A DNA stretch of 64,000 nt, from NCBI GenBank assembly GCA_036269075.1, contig DATASX010000018.1, positions 62,001 to 126,000 of the forward strand, read 5' to 3'. Each line of letters opens with the position of its first letter. Position 1 is the first letter of the stretch. The position numbers and the translations under genes are program-made. The DNA is from Sporichthyaceae bacterium. GTDB lineage: Bacteria > Actinomycetota > Actinomycetes > Sporichthyales > Sporichthyaceae. This document shows, in pieces, positions 1 to 8,954 of this stretch. Under the pieces are notes generated by a model that was given only the letters and a program-made list of their open reading frames with translations, was not told the origin of the DNA and searched no databases.

Positions 1-2
1 TG

Positions 3-950
3 CAGTTGCGGGAGCGGGGCAAGCTCGACTTCGACGCGCCGGTGGCGGAATACCTGTCCGAGTGGGACAAGATGCAGGTGCTCGAGGGCTTCGCCGGCGA
101 CACGCCGCGGCTGCGGCAGCCCACGCGGCGGGCGACCGTGGGTGAGCTGGCCACCCACACCGCCGGCCAGACGTACTGGTTCTGGAACGCCGACATGGTC
201 CGGTACGAGGAACTGACGGGGCACCCCAACGTGATCAGCGGGACGACCGCTGCGCTGTTCCTGCCGCTGGTGGTCGATCCGGGCACGAAGTTCGAGTACG
301 GCACCAACACCGACTGGCTGGGCCGCGTTGTCGAGGAGGTCGCCGGCCAGCGACTGGACACGTACTTCGCCGAGCACATCACCGGCCCGCTCGGCATGGT
401 CGACACCGTTTTCGGAGTTGACGAGGAGCGCCGCGAGCGCAAGGTCGCGTTGCACTTCCCGGCCGAGGGCGGCGGTTGGGTCGCCTCCGACATGGAGCTG
501 CCGGCCGACCCGGACTACTGGAGCGGCGGCCACGGCTTGTACTCCACGGCGCAGGACTACTTGCGCTTCGCCCGGATGCTGCTGGGCGGCGGCGTGTTCA
601 GCGGGAGCCGGATCCTGGCCGAGGACACCGTCGCGGAGGCGTTCACCAACCGGATCGGCGGGCTCGAGGTCCCGGAGCGCGTGTCAGCTGCCTCGCCTGC
701 GCACAGCTGCGACTTCGTCTACGGACCCGATCGCAAATGGGGCTGGGGTCTGCTGCTCAACACCAAGGACGAGCCCGGTCGACGCCGCGCGGGCAGCGGG
801 GCCTGGGCGGGACTGGCCAACACTCACTTCTGGATCGACCCGACCAGCGGGATCACCGGCGCGATCTTCTCCCAGTACCTGCCGTTCGCGACCCCGGGCT
901 ACGTGCAGATGTACGCCGACTTCGAGAAGGCGATCTACGACCTGGTCTGA
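3..950 (+). CDS. Beta-lactamase-family serine hydrolase, 5' partial
   Basis: This is the C-terminal 315 codons of a class C beta-lactamase/penicillin-binding-like hydrolase. The frame is open to the left window edge, so the true start and the SxxK nucleophile motif lie outside. The visible beginning (RGKLDFDAPVAEYL) is the segment that normally follows the SxxK helix in this family. The second catalytic motif YxN is seen as YGTN near residue 98. Members range from D,D-peptidases to esterases, so the substrate cannot be told. It converges with dipZ, leaving only 17 bases between the two stop codons. Confidence 0.85.
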   Translation, partial: QLRERGKLDFDAPVAEYLSEWDKMQVLEGFAGDTPRLRQPTRRATVGELATHTAGQTYWFWNADMVRYEELTGHPNVISGTTAALFLPLVVDPGTKFEYGTNTDWLGRVVEEVAGQRLDTYFAEHITGPLGMVDTVFGVDEERRERKVALHFPAEGGGWVASDMELPADPDYWSGGHGLYSTAQDYLRFARMLLGGGVFSGSRILAEDTVAEAFTNRIGGLEVPERVSAASPAHSCDFVYGPDRKWGWGLLLNTKDEPGRRRAGSGAWAGLANTHFWIDPTSGITGAIFSQYLPFATPGYVQMYADFEKAIYDLV

Positions 951-967
951 CGCTGTGTCAGATCGGT

Positions 968-2743
968 TCAGCCGAACGTGAAGTCGTAGGCCTGGATGCC
1001 GGGCCCGAAGCTCAACTGCAGGACGCCTCGGCCCTTCTTCGGCGGTGCCGTGGTCAGCTGGTACAACGTCGGTACCCCCTTCACCGGCACGGTGTTCACG
1101 TGCTTGCCGTCGAGGACGACGTCGACCGTGCCGTCGCCGCCGAGCACCAGGTAGACCTTGTCGGCCTGGTAGTCCAGGCGCAGCGCGGCGCCCGGACCGG
1201 CGGTCATCTGTTGCGGCCCGATCGTCCAGGTTCCGTTCAGCGCCACGGTGTCCGGGTACAGCCGGCCGTCGTATCGGTACGGCGTCGGGCGGTCCTTGAC
1301 CGGATCCGGCGCGGTGCCGGAGACAGCCAGGGCGTGGCCGTAGCCGAGGTAGGTCTCACCGGTGCCGCCGGTGATCGGTTCCGGGTCGGTGCCGACCGAC
1401 GCCGTGCCCAGGTTCACGCCCTGCTTGGCCTGGCTCAGCAACTGCCGGATCAGGTTCTCGGTGGTCTGGTAGCTGCCCTCGCCGAACGAGCGGTGCCGTA
1501 CCGTTCCGGTCGCGTCGATCAGGTACTCGGCAGGCCAGTACTCGTTCGAGTAGGCGTTCCAGGTCGAGAAGTCGTTGTCCAGTGCGATCGGGTACCGCAC
1601 ACCCAGGCGGGCCGCCTGCTCGACCACGTTGGACTTCACGTGCTCGAACGCGAACTCGGGGGAGTGCACTCCGACCACGACCAGGCCGTCCGCGGCGTAC
1701 TTCTTCGCCCAGCCCTCCACGTAGGGCAGGGTGCGTTGGCAGTTGATGCAGCTGTAGGTCCAGAAGTCGACCAGGACGACCTTGCCCGCCAGGTCGGAGA
1801 TCTTCAGCGGCTTGCCGTCCGGCGTGTTCAGCCAACTGGTGATCCCGGCGAACTCCGGGGCCGGTCCGCAGTTCTGGATGACGTCGCTGTCCGGGGCGCA
1901 GCCCTCGTCGGTGGCCAGCGGTGAGGCCTTCCGGTCCTCACCGGTGACCAGCGAGCGCAGCCGGGACGCGGCGTCGTTGTTCTCCTCGACCTTGCTCTGC
2001 AGCACCTCGGTGTAGCGGGGCACGTGTCGCTGCAGCGGGTCGGCCAGGTTGAACGCGAGCACCACCGCCATCGCGATCATGACCACGCCGCCGGTCGTCC
2101 GCAGTCGCACCGCGTGCCGACGCAGGAAGCCGGCGCGGGAGAGGATCGCGTCGCGGGCGAGGGCCAGGACCAACAACGGAAGTGCGGCCCCGATCGCGAA
2201 CGCGAACGTCAACGTGATCGTCCGGAACCCGAACCGATGTGTCGCGCCGACCACCGCGATCGTCGCCAGCACCGGCCCGGCGCACGGCGCGAACAGCAGC
2301 CCCATGCCGAGCCCGAGGACCAGACCGTTCCCGCGGGTGTTCACCGCCCGCTTGGGCAGCCGAGCGAACGGCCGTTCCAGGATTGCGGCCACCCGGTGCG
2401 AGACCAGCCCGACGCCGATCAGCGCAAGAACGCCGATGCCGATCTTGCGCAACAGGTCCTCCGGCAGACCGAACGCGTCGAGCACGATCGAGCCGAACAG
2501 CGCGGAGAGGCTGAAGCTGAGCACGAGCCCGCTGACGATCCCCAACGGACGGCGCACGCTCACCCGCTTGCGGGGCGGTGCCGCGACTGCCGGCCCGCCG
2601 CCCTCCTCCACACTCGCCTGCGCCGGCGCGTCGCTCTCCTCCAGCGTGGCCGGGTCGGCCAGCAGGATCGGCACCATCGGCAGCACGCACGGTGAGAGGC
2701 TGGTGATCATCCCGGCCAGCAAGCCGATCAGGATGGTGATCAT
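968..2743 (-). CDS. dipZ: DipZ-type CcdA/thioredoxin fusion protein
   Basis: This protein of about 591 residues carries an N-terminal CcdA-like membrane domain of about six helices, which in the family moves electrons across the membrane. One cysteine lies in SLSPCVLP near residue 19 and another in LFAPCAGP near 155. A periplasmic TlpA-like thioredoxin domain follows, with the CxxC motif SCINC near residue 335. The last 140 residues form a beta-rich domain as in mycobacterial DipZ. The likely role is thiol reduction or extracytoplasmic cytochrome/disulfide maturation. I chose the ATG at 2743 because GGAG lies 11 nt upstream; the in-frame GTG at 2755 abuts that GGAG and is less likely. Confidence 0.9.
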   Translation of the reverse strand: MITILIGLLAGMITSLSPCVLPMVPILLADPATLEESDAPAQASVEEGGGPAVAAPPRKRVSVRRPLGIVSGLVLSFSLSALFGSIVLDAFGLPEDLLRKIGIGVLALIGVGLVSHRVAAILERPFARLPKRAVNTRGNGLVLGLGMGLLFAPCAGPVLATIAVVGATHRFGFRTITLTFAFAIGAALPLLVLALARDAILSRAGFLRRHAVRLRTTGGVVMIAMAVVLAFNLADPLQRHVPRYTEVLQSKVEENNDAASRLRSLVTGEDRKASPLATDEGCAPDSDVIQNCGPAPEFAGITSWLNTPDGKPLKISDLAGKVVLVDFWTYSCINCQRTLPYVEGWAKKYAADGLVVVGVHSPEFAFEHVKSNVVEQAARLGVRYPIALDNDFSTWNAYSNEYWPAEYLIDATGTVRHRSFGEGSYQTTENLIRQLLSQAKQGVNLGTASVGTDPEPITGGTGETYLGYGHALAVSGTAPDPVKDRPTPYRYDGRLYPDTVALNGTWTIGPQQMTAGPGAALRLDYQADKVYLVLGGDGTVDVVLDGKHVNTVPVKGVPTLYQLTTAPPKKGRGVLQLSFGPGIQAYDFTFG

Positions 2744-2835
2744 GGGCCGGGGCACTCCGATCGTCGAGCGGCGTCTCTTGCGAGGTTAGGTTCGCAAGGG
2801 ATTCGGCGCCCAGACCGATCCGGATTACCGACCTA

Positions 2836-3717
2836 TTAAGGTCGTTTCCCCGGACATCCGCGTTGGAAGTCCAGCCGCACGACAGCGGGCCCGTGCCGGC
2901 GCATCAGCGGCAGCAGGCGGCGCGCGGTCAGCACGGTGCTGGACAGCGGGTCGCCGATCGCCGGTGGATCGACCAGTCGGGCCCGGCCGATCGCCGGGTC
3001 CTCGCTCAGTTCGTCGACCAGTCGACCCGGGGTGACCCCCCAGGGCATCGGCGGCGGCCGGTAGCCGCCGGGTCCGGGAAGCCCGCGCACGGTCAGCTGG
3101 GACACCCGGCGCGGCACCGTGTCGAACACCATCGACCCGCCCGGGAACTCCTCGGCGCAGCGCTGGATCAGGGCCCGAACCTGCGCCGGTGGCAGGTACA
3201 TGAGCAGCCCCTGCGCCACGACCATCACGTGGTCGTCCGCGGTGGCGCCCAACTCCTCGATCCACTTCGGGTCCAGCGCCGACCCGGCCAGCGTCCGCCG
3301 CCGCGGCGGGTCGTCGGGCAGCAGCGCGGTCCGCAGCGCCGCGGTCTCCGGCAGTTCGACGGTGAACCAACGCACCTTGCCGTCGTCGACCCGCCAGAAC
3401 TGGGTCTCCAGGCCCTCGCCGAGCACCACCACGGTCGCGCCGGGGTAGGCGTTCATGAACTGCCGCACCTGGGTGTCGAAGGCCGCGGCCCGCAGGCCGA
3501 TGAACCGACCCAGCCACGGCGGGGCCGACCCGAAGCGGCCGTAGAAGTCGAAGTCGATCGCGGCGAGCACGTCGATCGCCTTCGGGTCCTCGATCACCGA
3601 GTACGCCGAGTCGGCCTCGCGTGCCCGGTGGTACAGCGTCCACAACGTCGTCTCCGGAACCCCCGCGAGATCGGTCCGTACCCGGCCCCGTCGGTCCGGC
3701 ATCCCCTCGGTCTCCAT
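2836..3717 (-). CDS. LCM-family SAM-dependent methyltransferase
   Basis: This 293-residue protein resembles the leucine carboxyl methyltransferase/PPM1-type O-methyltransferases expanded in actinobacteria. The SAM-binding loop is seen as VVVLGEGLETQFWRV, and the region LLMYLPPAQVRALI matches the post-methyltransfer helix of the family. No membrane segment is present. The substrate is unknown. A TAGGCT hexamer (3729 to 3724 on the minus strand) lies exactly 6 nt before the ATG and no Shine-Dalgarno sequence is well placed, so the mRNA may be leaderless. It is transcribed separately from dipZ and is divergent from the ACT gene. Confidence 0.85.
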   Translation of the reverse strand: METEGMPDRRGRVRTDLAGVPETTLWTLYHRAREADSAYSVIEDPKAIDVLAAIDFDFYGRFGSAPPWLGRFIGLRAAAFDTQVRQFMNAYPGATVVVLGEGLETQFWRVDDGKVRWFTVELPETAALRTALLPDDPPRRRTLAGSALDPKWIEELGATADDHVMVVAQGLLMYLPPAQVRALIQRCAEEFPGGSMVFDTVPRRVSQLTVRGLPGPGGYRPPPMPWGVTPGRLVDELSEDPAIGRARLVDPPAIGDPLSSTVLTARRLLPLMRRHGPAVVRLDFQRGCPGKRP

Positions 3718-3862
3718 CCCCTGAGCCTACGTCGGAGGTTTTCTGACACACCGTCACGAAAACGCCGGTTCGCACAACCAGCGGGTCGAGGAGTTGACAC
3801 GTGCGCAATATCCCGGAAACACCGGCGGGTCAGTCTGAAGGCCGTCGGGGGAGGAGTCGCCG

Positions 3863-4513
3863 GTGTTGCTGCAATTGCGGATCGACCTGCCGGACCGTCC
3901 GGGGTCGTTGGCCCGGGTCGGCCGGGTGCTGGGTGCGTTGGGGGCCGACATCCGGGCTATGAACGTGCTGGACCACATCGGGGCTCGGGTGATCGACGAG
4001 TTCACGGTCGAGTGGTCGAACTACCCGGGTGACGACCGGCTCGCACAGGCTTTGACGGCGGTGCCGGGGGTTGTGCTGCAGGGGGCGTGGCGCACGTTGG
4101 CCCGCCCGGACGCGTTCCCGGACCTCGACGTGCTGCTGCACGTGAAGGCCCAACCGGAGCGCGCCGTCCAGACGCTGGTCGACGCCCTGCCCGGGGCGCT
4201 GAACGCGGACTGGGCAGTCGTGCTGGCCACCGGACCGGAGCGGACGACGATCGCCGCCAGCCCCGATGCCCCGGAGGACTCACTACCGGACATCCGCCCG
4301 ACCCACCCGCTCGCGTTCAGCTCCGGACCGGGGATCCACCTGGCCGCGGTGCCCACCCCCGGCGCCACCGTCTACGTGGCCCGCTCGAGCGGCGGCCCGC
4401 TGTTCCACCGGGTGGAACTGGCTCGGTTGACCCGCCTGGTCGAGGTGGCCTGCGCGATCGCCGGGACCGGCGCGCTGCGCAGTCCGGCCCGCGAACGGGC
4501 GCACTCCGGCTGA
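3863..4513 (+). CDS. ACT-domain protein
   Basis: This 216-residue soluble protein begins with an ACT domain (about residues 3-75, with the pattern IDLPDRPGSLARVGRVLGALG and a following VEW strand). ACT domains bind small ligands, usually amino acids. The rest shows a weaker repeat of the same fold or a GAF-like segment, but no catalytic motif I recognise. The GTG start follows a GGGGGAGGAG stretch at 3847-3854. It lies upstream of the phospholipid and nucleotide-sugar genes with a 78-base gap, so it may or may not be co-transcribed. A regulatory or ligand-sensing role is inference from the domain only. Confidence 0.8.
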   Translation: MLLQLRIDLPDRPGSLARVGRVLGALGADIRAMNVLDHIGARVIDEFTVEWSNYPGDDRLAQALTAVPGVVLQGAWRTLARPDAFPDLDVLLHVKAQPERAVQTLVDALPGALNADWAVVLATGPERTTIAASPDAPEDSLPDIRPTHPLAFSSGPGIHLAAVPTPGATVYVARSSGGPLFHRVELARLTRLVEVACAIAGTGALRSPARERAHSG

Positions 4514-4591
4514 TCGGCGGCAGTCGGTCGCTGACCCCGCCGCTCCGCCCCGTCCCGAGTAGGGTCGAAGGCGGGTGGCGAGGAGGAGCGT

Positions 4592-5209
4592 GTGGCCGAG
4601 CCGACTGGGGCGTCGCTGGAGCGGGTCCTCACGCTGCCGAACGCGCTGAGCTTGGTCCGCGTGCTCGGTGTGCCGCTGTTCCTGTACCTCATCCTGGGCC
4701 CGCACGCCGACGGCGCCGCGTTGGCGATCCTGATGCTGTCCGGGGCGACCGACTACTTCGACGGCTGGCTGGCCCGAAAGCTGAACCAGACCAGCCGGTT
4801 GGGGCAGCTGCTCGACCCGGCCGCCGACCGGTTGTACATCGTGGCCACGTTGATCGGACTCACGATCCGCGGGATCCTGCCGGTGTGGCTCACGTTGTTC
4901 CTGGTGGCCCGCGACGTCATGCTCGCCGGCTGCGTGCCGCGGCTGCGTCGCCTCGGGTACGGCCCGGCCCTGCCCGTGCACTATCTGGGGAAGGCAGCCA
5001 CTTTCAATCTGCTTTACGCGTTCCCGTTCCTGCTGCTCGCCGACCACTCGGGGGCCGGCATGACGGCGATGCAGACGTTGGCCTCGGTATTCGGCTGGGC
5101 TTTTGCAATCTGGGGTACCGGGTTGTACTGGTGGGCAGGAATCCTCTATGTGATGCAGGTGCGTGCACTGTCGGCCGTTGAGCAGACCGGGGTTCCGACA
5201 CCGGTCTGA
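4592..5209 (+). CDS. CDP-alcohol phosphatidyltransferase
   Basis: This 205-residue integral membrane enzyme transfers a phosphatidyl group from CDP-diacylglycerol to an alcohol. The signature DGxxARx8GxxxDxxxD is intact, running from FDGWLAR to LLDPAADR at about residues 52-76. Several hydrophobic helices surround it. Length and motif fit the PgsA/Cls-type group; in M. tuberculosis the gene in this position is pgsA2. The acceptor alcohol (glycerol phosphate, phosphatidylglycerol or another) cannot be decided from sequence. The GTG start has an excellent RBS (GAGGAG) just upstream. It is followed 27 bases later by the nucleotidyltransferase fusion. Confidence 0.92.
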   Translation: MAEPTGASLERVLTLPNALSLVRVLGVPLFLYLILGPHADGAALAILMLSGATDYFDGWLARKLNQTSRLGQLLDPAADRLYIVATLIGLTIRGILPVWLTLFLVARDVMLAGCVPRLRRLGYGPALPVHYLGKAATFNLLYAFPFLLLADHSGAGMTAMQTLASVFGWAFAIWGTGLYWWAGILYVMQVRALSAVEQTGVPTPV

Positions 5210-5236
5210 CGACGGGTAGCACGGAGGTGATGCGGG

Positions 5237-7741
5237 GTGAAAGCGGTCGTCATGGCCGGCGGCGAGGGGACTCGCCTGCGCCCGTTGACTGCCGCGATCC
5301 CGAAACCACTGCTGCCGGTGGTCAGTCAGCCGCTGATGGGGCACGTGCTGCGGTTGTTGCGCCGTCACGGGCTCACCGAGGTCGTCGTCACCGTCCAGTT
5401 CCTCGCCGCACTGGTGCGCAACCACTTCGGCGACGGCGAGGAGCTGGGTATGTCCATCTCCTACGCCAACGAGGCCACCCCGCTGGGCACGGCCGGCAGC
5501 ATCAAGAACGCCGAGGACGCGCTGTGCGACGGCACGTTCCTGGTCATCTCCGGCGACGCGCTCACCGATATCGACCTCTCCGACCTGCTGCGCTTCCACC
5601 AGGAGCGCGGGGCGCTGGTCACCGCGTGCCTGAAGCGGGTCGCCAACCCGCTGGACTTCGGCATCACGATCCTGGGCGAGGACGGCCGCATCGAGCGCTT
5701 CCTGGAGAAGCCGACCTGGGGCCAGGTCTTCTCGGACACCGTCAACACCGGCATCTACGTGATGGAGCCGGAGGTCTTCGACTACATCCCGGCCGGGGAG
5801 CAGGTCGACTGGTCCGAGGACGTGTTCCCGGCGCTGCTGGCCAAGGACAAGGCGCTGTACGGCTACGTGGCCGAGGGCTACTGGGAGGACGTCGGCACCC
5901 ACGAGAAGTACCTGCAGGCCCAGGCCGACGTGCTGGCCAAACGGGTGCACGTCGAGATCGACGCGTTCGAGATGGCTCCGGGCGTCTGGGTCGGTGAGGG
6001 TGCCCACGTCGACCCGGCCGCGGTGCTGCGCGGGCCGCTGTACATCGGCGACTACGCCCAGGTCGAGAGCGGCGCCGAACTGCGCGAGTACACCGTGCTG
6101 GGCAGCAACGTGGTCGTGAAGCACGGGGCGTTCCTGCACCGGACCGTCGTGCACGACAACGTCTACATCGGGCCCCAGACAAACCTGCGCGGCTGTGTGA
6201 TCGGCAAGAACGCCGACGTCATGCGGGGGGCGCGGGTCAACGAGGGCGCCGTGGTGGGCGACGAGTGCCTGGTCGAGGAGGAGGCGATCCTGGCCGCCGG
6301 GGTCAAGGTCTACCCGGCCAAGACGATCGAGGCCGGCGCGGTGGTCAACCAGAGCGTGATCTGGGAGTCCCGGGGGGCCCGCACATTGTTCGGCCCGCGC
6401 GGGGTGTCCGGGATCGTGAACGTGGAGATCACTCCGGAACTCGCGGTTCGCCTGGCCAGCGCCTACGCGACCACGTTGAAGAAGGGCGACACGGTGCTGA
6501 CCGCCCGCGACGGATCCCGGGCCGCCCGGGCGCTGAAGCAGGCCGTGATCTCCGCGCTGCAGGCCTCCGCGATCAACGTCCGCGACCTGGAGATGCAGCC
6601 GCCGGCCGTGTCCCGCATGGAGGCCTCCCGCGGGATCGCGGGTGGGGTGCTGATCCGGACCACGCCCGGGCAGGGCGACCGCGTCGACATCGCGTTCCTC
6701 GACGCCACCGGCACGGACCTGTCGGCAGCGCAACGCAGCCGACTCGAGCGGCTCTACCGCCGCCAGGAGTTCCGCCGGGCGTTCCCCGGCGAGATCGGCG
6801 ACCTGACGTACTCGCCGCGGGCCGGGGAGACCTACGTCCGGGCGGTGCTCGACGCGATCGACATCACCGGGGTGCCGTCCGGCACCGACGCCCGGATGAA
6901 GGTCGTCGTCGACGCAGGCAACGGCGCCGCGGGCTTGCTGCTGCCCGGCCTGGTCGGCGGTCTGGGTGTCGACGTGCTCACCGTCAACCTCGGCATCGAC
7001 GAGTCCCGACCGACCCGCACGGTCGAGGACCGCGCGGTCGCGCTGAATCGGCTCGGCGAACTCGTGGCCTCCTCGCGTTCCGCCTTCGGCGTCGCGTTCG
7101 ACCCGCTGGGGGAGCGGATCTCGCTGGTCGACGAACGCGGCGAGGTCATCGAGGACGACCGGGCCCTGCTCGTGGTCATGGACCTGGTGGCCGCCGAACG
7201 GCGCACCGGCCGCATCGCGCTGCCGGTCACCACGACCCGGGTCGCCCAGGCCGTGGCCGGCTTCCACGGCGTCGAGATCACCTGGACCGGGACCGCGCCG
7301 GATGGCCTGGCCCGGGCGGTCACCGACTCGGCGCTGATCCTCGGCGGCGACGGCAAGGGCGGCTTCGTGATCCCCGAGGTGGGCAACGCGGTCGACGGGA
7401 CGGCGGCGTTCGTCCGCCTGGTCGGCCTGGTCGCCCGCACCCAACTGACGCTCAGTCAGATCGACGCCCGGATCCCGCGGGCCCACGTGCGCTACCGGGC
7501 GATCGACACCCCCTGGTCGGCGAAGGGAGCCGTCATGCGGGCGGTGGTCGAGGCCGCCGGGCAGCGGGTTCTGGACACCACCGACGGGGTCCGGGTCGTC
7601 GAGCGCGACGGCAGCTGGTCGTTGGTGCTGCCCGACCCCGCAGCCGCGGTGATCCACCTGTGGACCGAGGCCGCCGAGGACGACGCCGCCGAGCAATTGC
7701 TCACCGGCTGGATCGACCAGGTCAAGCGAGCCGGAGCCTGA
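5237..7741 (+). CDS. Mannose-1-P guanylyltransferase / phosphomannomutase-like fusion
   Basis: This 834-residue protein has three parts. An NDP-sugar pyrophosphorylase domain (1-230) carries the signature GGEGTRLRPLT at residues 8-18. A left-handed beta-helix of hexapeptide repeats covers about 245-370. An alpha-D-phosphohexomutase fold (380-834) completes it. The mutase half looks inactive: the phosphoserine loop TASHNP is replaced by GVLIRTTPGQG near residue 475, the metal loop DGDGDR by DPLGERISLVD near 620, and the sugar loop by GGDGKGGFVIPE near 702. The likely activity is GDP-mannose or a similar NDP-sugar synthesis. GTG start with RBS GGAGGTGA at 5223-5230. Confidence 0.88.
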   Translation: MKAVVMAGGEGTRLRPLTAAIPKPLLPVVSQPLMGHVLRLLRRHGLTEVVVTVQFLAALVRNHFGDGEELGMSISYANEATPLGTAGSIKNAEDALCDGTFLVISGDALTDIDLSDLLRFHQERGALVTACLKRVANPLDFGITILGEDGRIERFLEKPTWGQVFSDTVNTGIYVMEPEVFDYIPAGEQVDWSEDVFPALLAKDKALYGYVAEGYWEDVGTHEKYLQAQADVLAKRVHVEIDAFEMAPGVWVGEGAHVDPAAVLRGPLYIGDYAQVESGAELREYTVLGSNVVVKHGAFLHRTVVHDNVYIGPQTNLRGCVIGKNADVMRGARVNEGAVVGDECLVEEEAILAAGVKVYPAKTIEAGAVVNQSVIWESRGARTLFGPRGVSGIVNVEITPELAVRLASAYATTLKKGDTVLTARDGSRAARALKQAVISALQASAINVRDLEMQPPAVSRMEASRGIAGGVLIRTTPGQGDRVDIAFLDATGTDLSAAQRSRLERLYRRQEFRRAFPGEIGDLTYSPRAGETYVRAVLDAIDITGVPSGTDARMKVVVDAGNGAAGLLLPGLVGGLGVDVLTVNLGIDESRPTRTVEDRAVALNRLGELVASSRSAFGVAFDPLGERISLVDERGEVIEDDRALLVVMDLVAAERRTGRIALPVTTTRVAQAVAGFHGVEITWTGTAPDGLARAVTDSALILGGDGKGGFVIPEVGNAVDGTAAFVRLVGLVARTQLTLSQIDARIPRAHVRYRAIDTPWSAKGAVMRAVVEAAGQRVLDTTDGVRVVERDGSWSLVLPDPAAAVIHLWTEAAEDDAAEQLLTGWIDQVKRAGA

Positions 7742-7773
7742 CCCAACGCGGCATGCATGACACGATTCACCTC

Positions 7774-8622
7774 GTGCCGCCGCAATCCGGATCATCGAAC
7801 GCCCCGCGGCGGCCTGACGCGTCGATGGCGCTGATCTCCGATCTGACCAACCAGACGGTCGAGGCCGCCTACCGGGCCGCGCGGCCGCCGGACACCCCGC
7901 CACCGATCACCCGAGCCGGCCGCAAGCTGATGCTGTGCGGGGCACTGGTGCTGGCCGGTCTGGTGCTCGGCACCTCGGCGCGGCAGACCCACGACAGCGC
8001 GCCGGCCGCGAAGGCCGCCCGCGACCAGCTCATCGACCAGGTGCGCACGAGCACGGCCGCGACCAACTCCCTGCAGCAGGAGTTCACCTCGACCCGCGAT
8101 GCGTTGGACGGCGCCCGCAACGAGTCGTTGTCGGTGGCCTCGGCCAACTCCGCCGTGCAGAGCGACGACGGCCGGCTGGCGATCCTGGCCGGGGTGAATC
8201 CGGCGCATGGCCCCGGGCTGAGGGTCATCGTCGACGACGCACCCGACGCGGGCCACAGCGCGAGCGCCACCGGTCGGGTGCGCGACACCGACCTGCAACG
8301 GTTGCTCAACGGACTGTGGGCCGCCGGCGCCGAGGCGATCTCGGTCAACGGGCAACGGCTGACCGTGCTGACCGCGGTCCGGACCGCGGGCGACGCGATC
8401 CTGGTCGCCTACCGGCCGCTGTCCCCGCCGTACGAGGTACTGGCGATCGGGTCGCCCAACGACCTGCAGGTCGACTTCGTGGACGGGCCGGGCGGTCGTT
8501 GGTTCCACACCCTGGCCGACCGGTACGGCATCAAGTTCAACGTGGCCACCGCGCAGGATCTGTCGCTGCCCGGCTCGACCGGAGCGACCCTGCGGATCGC
8601 GGAGGAGGCGAACCCGTCGTGA
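7774..8622 (+). CDS. DUF881 membrane-anchored protein (first copy)
   Basis: This DUF881 protein has a short cytoplasmic N-terminus (RRPDASMALISDL, typical of actinobacterial members), one transmembrane helix (LMLCGALVLAGLVLG) near residue 60, a coiled-coil-like stretch and an extracytoplasmic domain. The function is unknown. The family is conserved in actinobacteria next to the small basic protein and gcvH. Start choice is uncertain: GTG at 7774 is preferred, with ATG at 7753 and ATG at 7825 as in-frame alternatives; none has a clear RBS. Its stop overlaps the start of the next gene by 4 bases (GTGA), which points to translational coupling. Confidence 0.85.
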   Translation: MPPQSGSSNAPRRPDASMALISDLTNQTVEAAYRAARPPDTPPPITRAGRKLMLCGALVLAGLVLGTSARQTHDSAPAAKAARDQLIDQVRTSTAATNSLQQEFTSTRDALDGARNESLSVASANSAVQSDDGRLAILAGVNPAHGPGLRVIVDDAPDAGHSASATGRVRDTDLQRLLNGLWAAGAEAISVNGQRLTVLTAVRTAGDAILVAYRPLSPPYEVLAIGSPNDLQVDFVDGPGGRWFHTLADRYGIKFNVATAQDLSLPGSTGATLRIAEEANPS

Positions 8623-8951
8623 TCGCCGCACTCGGGTTGGCCGCCGGTATCGCGTTGGGCCTGTTCCTCCAGCCGGGCGTGCCGTTCTGGCTGCAGCCCT
8701 ACCTGCCGATCGCGGTGGTCGCGGCTCTCGACGCGCTGTTCGGCGGTCTGCGGGCGCTGCTGGACGGGATCTTCAGCGACAAGGTGTTCGTGGTCTCGTT
8801 CATCGCCAACGTGCTCGTCGCGGTGATGCTGGTGTTCATCGGCGACCGCCTCGGCGTCGGCGGCCAGTTGACCACCGGCGTCATCGTCGTGCTCAGCATC
8901 CGGATCTTCTCCAACGTCGCGGCGATCCGCCGCCATCTGCTCTCGGCCTGA
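8619..8951 (+). CDS. Small basic membrane protein (DUF1290, Sbp-like)
   Basis: This 110-residue protein is almost entirely hydrophobic, with about three membrane helices and the conserved pattern LPIAVVAALDALFGGLRA. It matches the DUF1290/Sbp family found between two DUF881 genes in many actinobacteria and beside ftsZ in bacilli. The biochemical role is unknown; location suggests envelope or division functions. The GTG start overlaps the upstream stop (GTGA), so it belongs to the operon. The gene ends 3 bases before the second DUF881 gene. Confidence 0.88.
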   Translation: MIAALGLAAGIALGLFLQPGVPFWLQPYLPIAVVAALDALFGGLRALLDGIFSDKVFVVSFIANVLVAVMLVFIGDRLGVGGQLTTGVIVVLSIRIFSNVAAIRRHLLSA

Positions 8952-8954
8952 ACC

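Noticed and set aside
4283-7903. Very long minus-strand open frame opposite the nucleotidyltransferase fusion.
   Set aside because: It is a GC-bias shadow: composition is Arg/Gly/Gln-rich and no domain is recognisable, while the plus-strand genes are clearly real.
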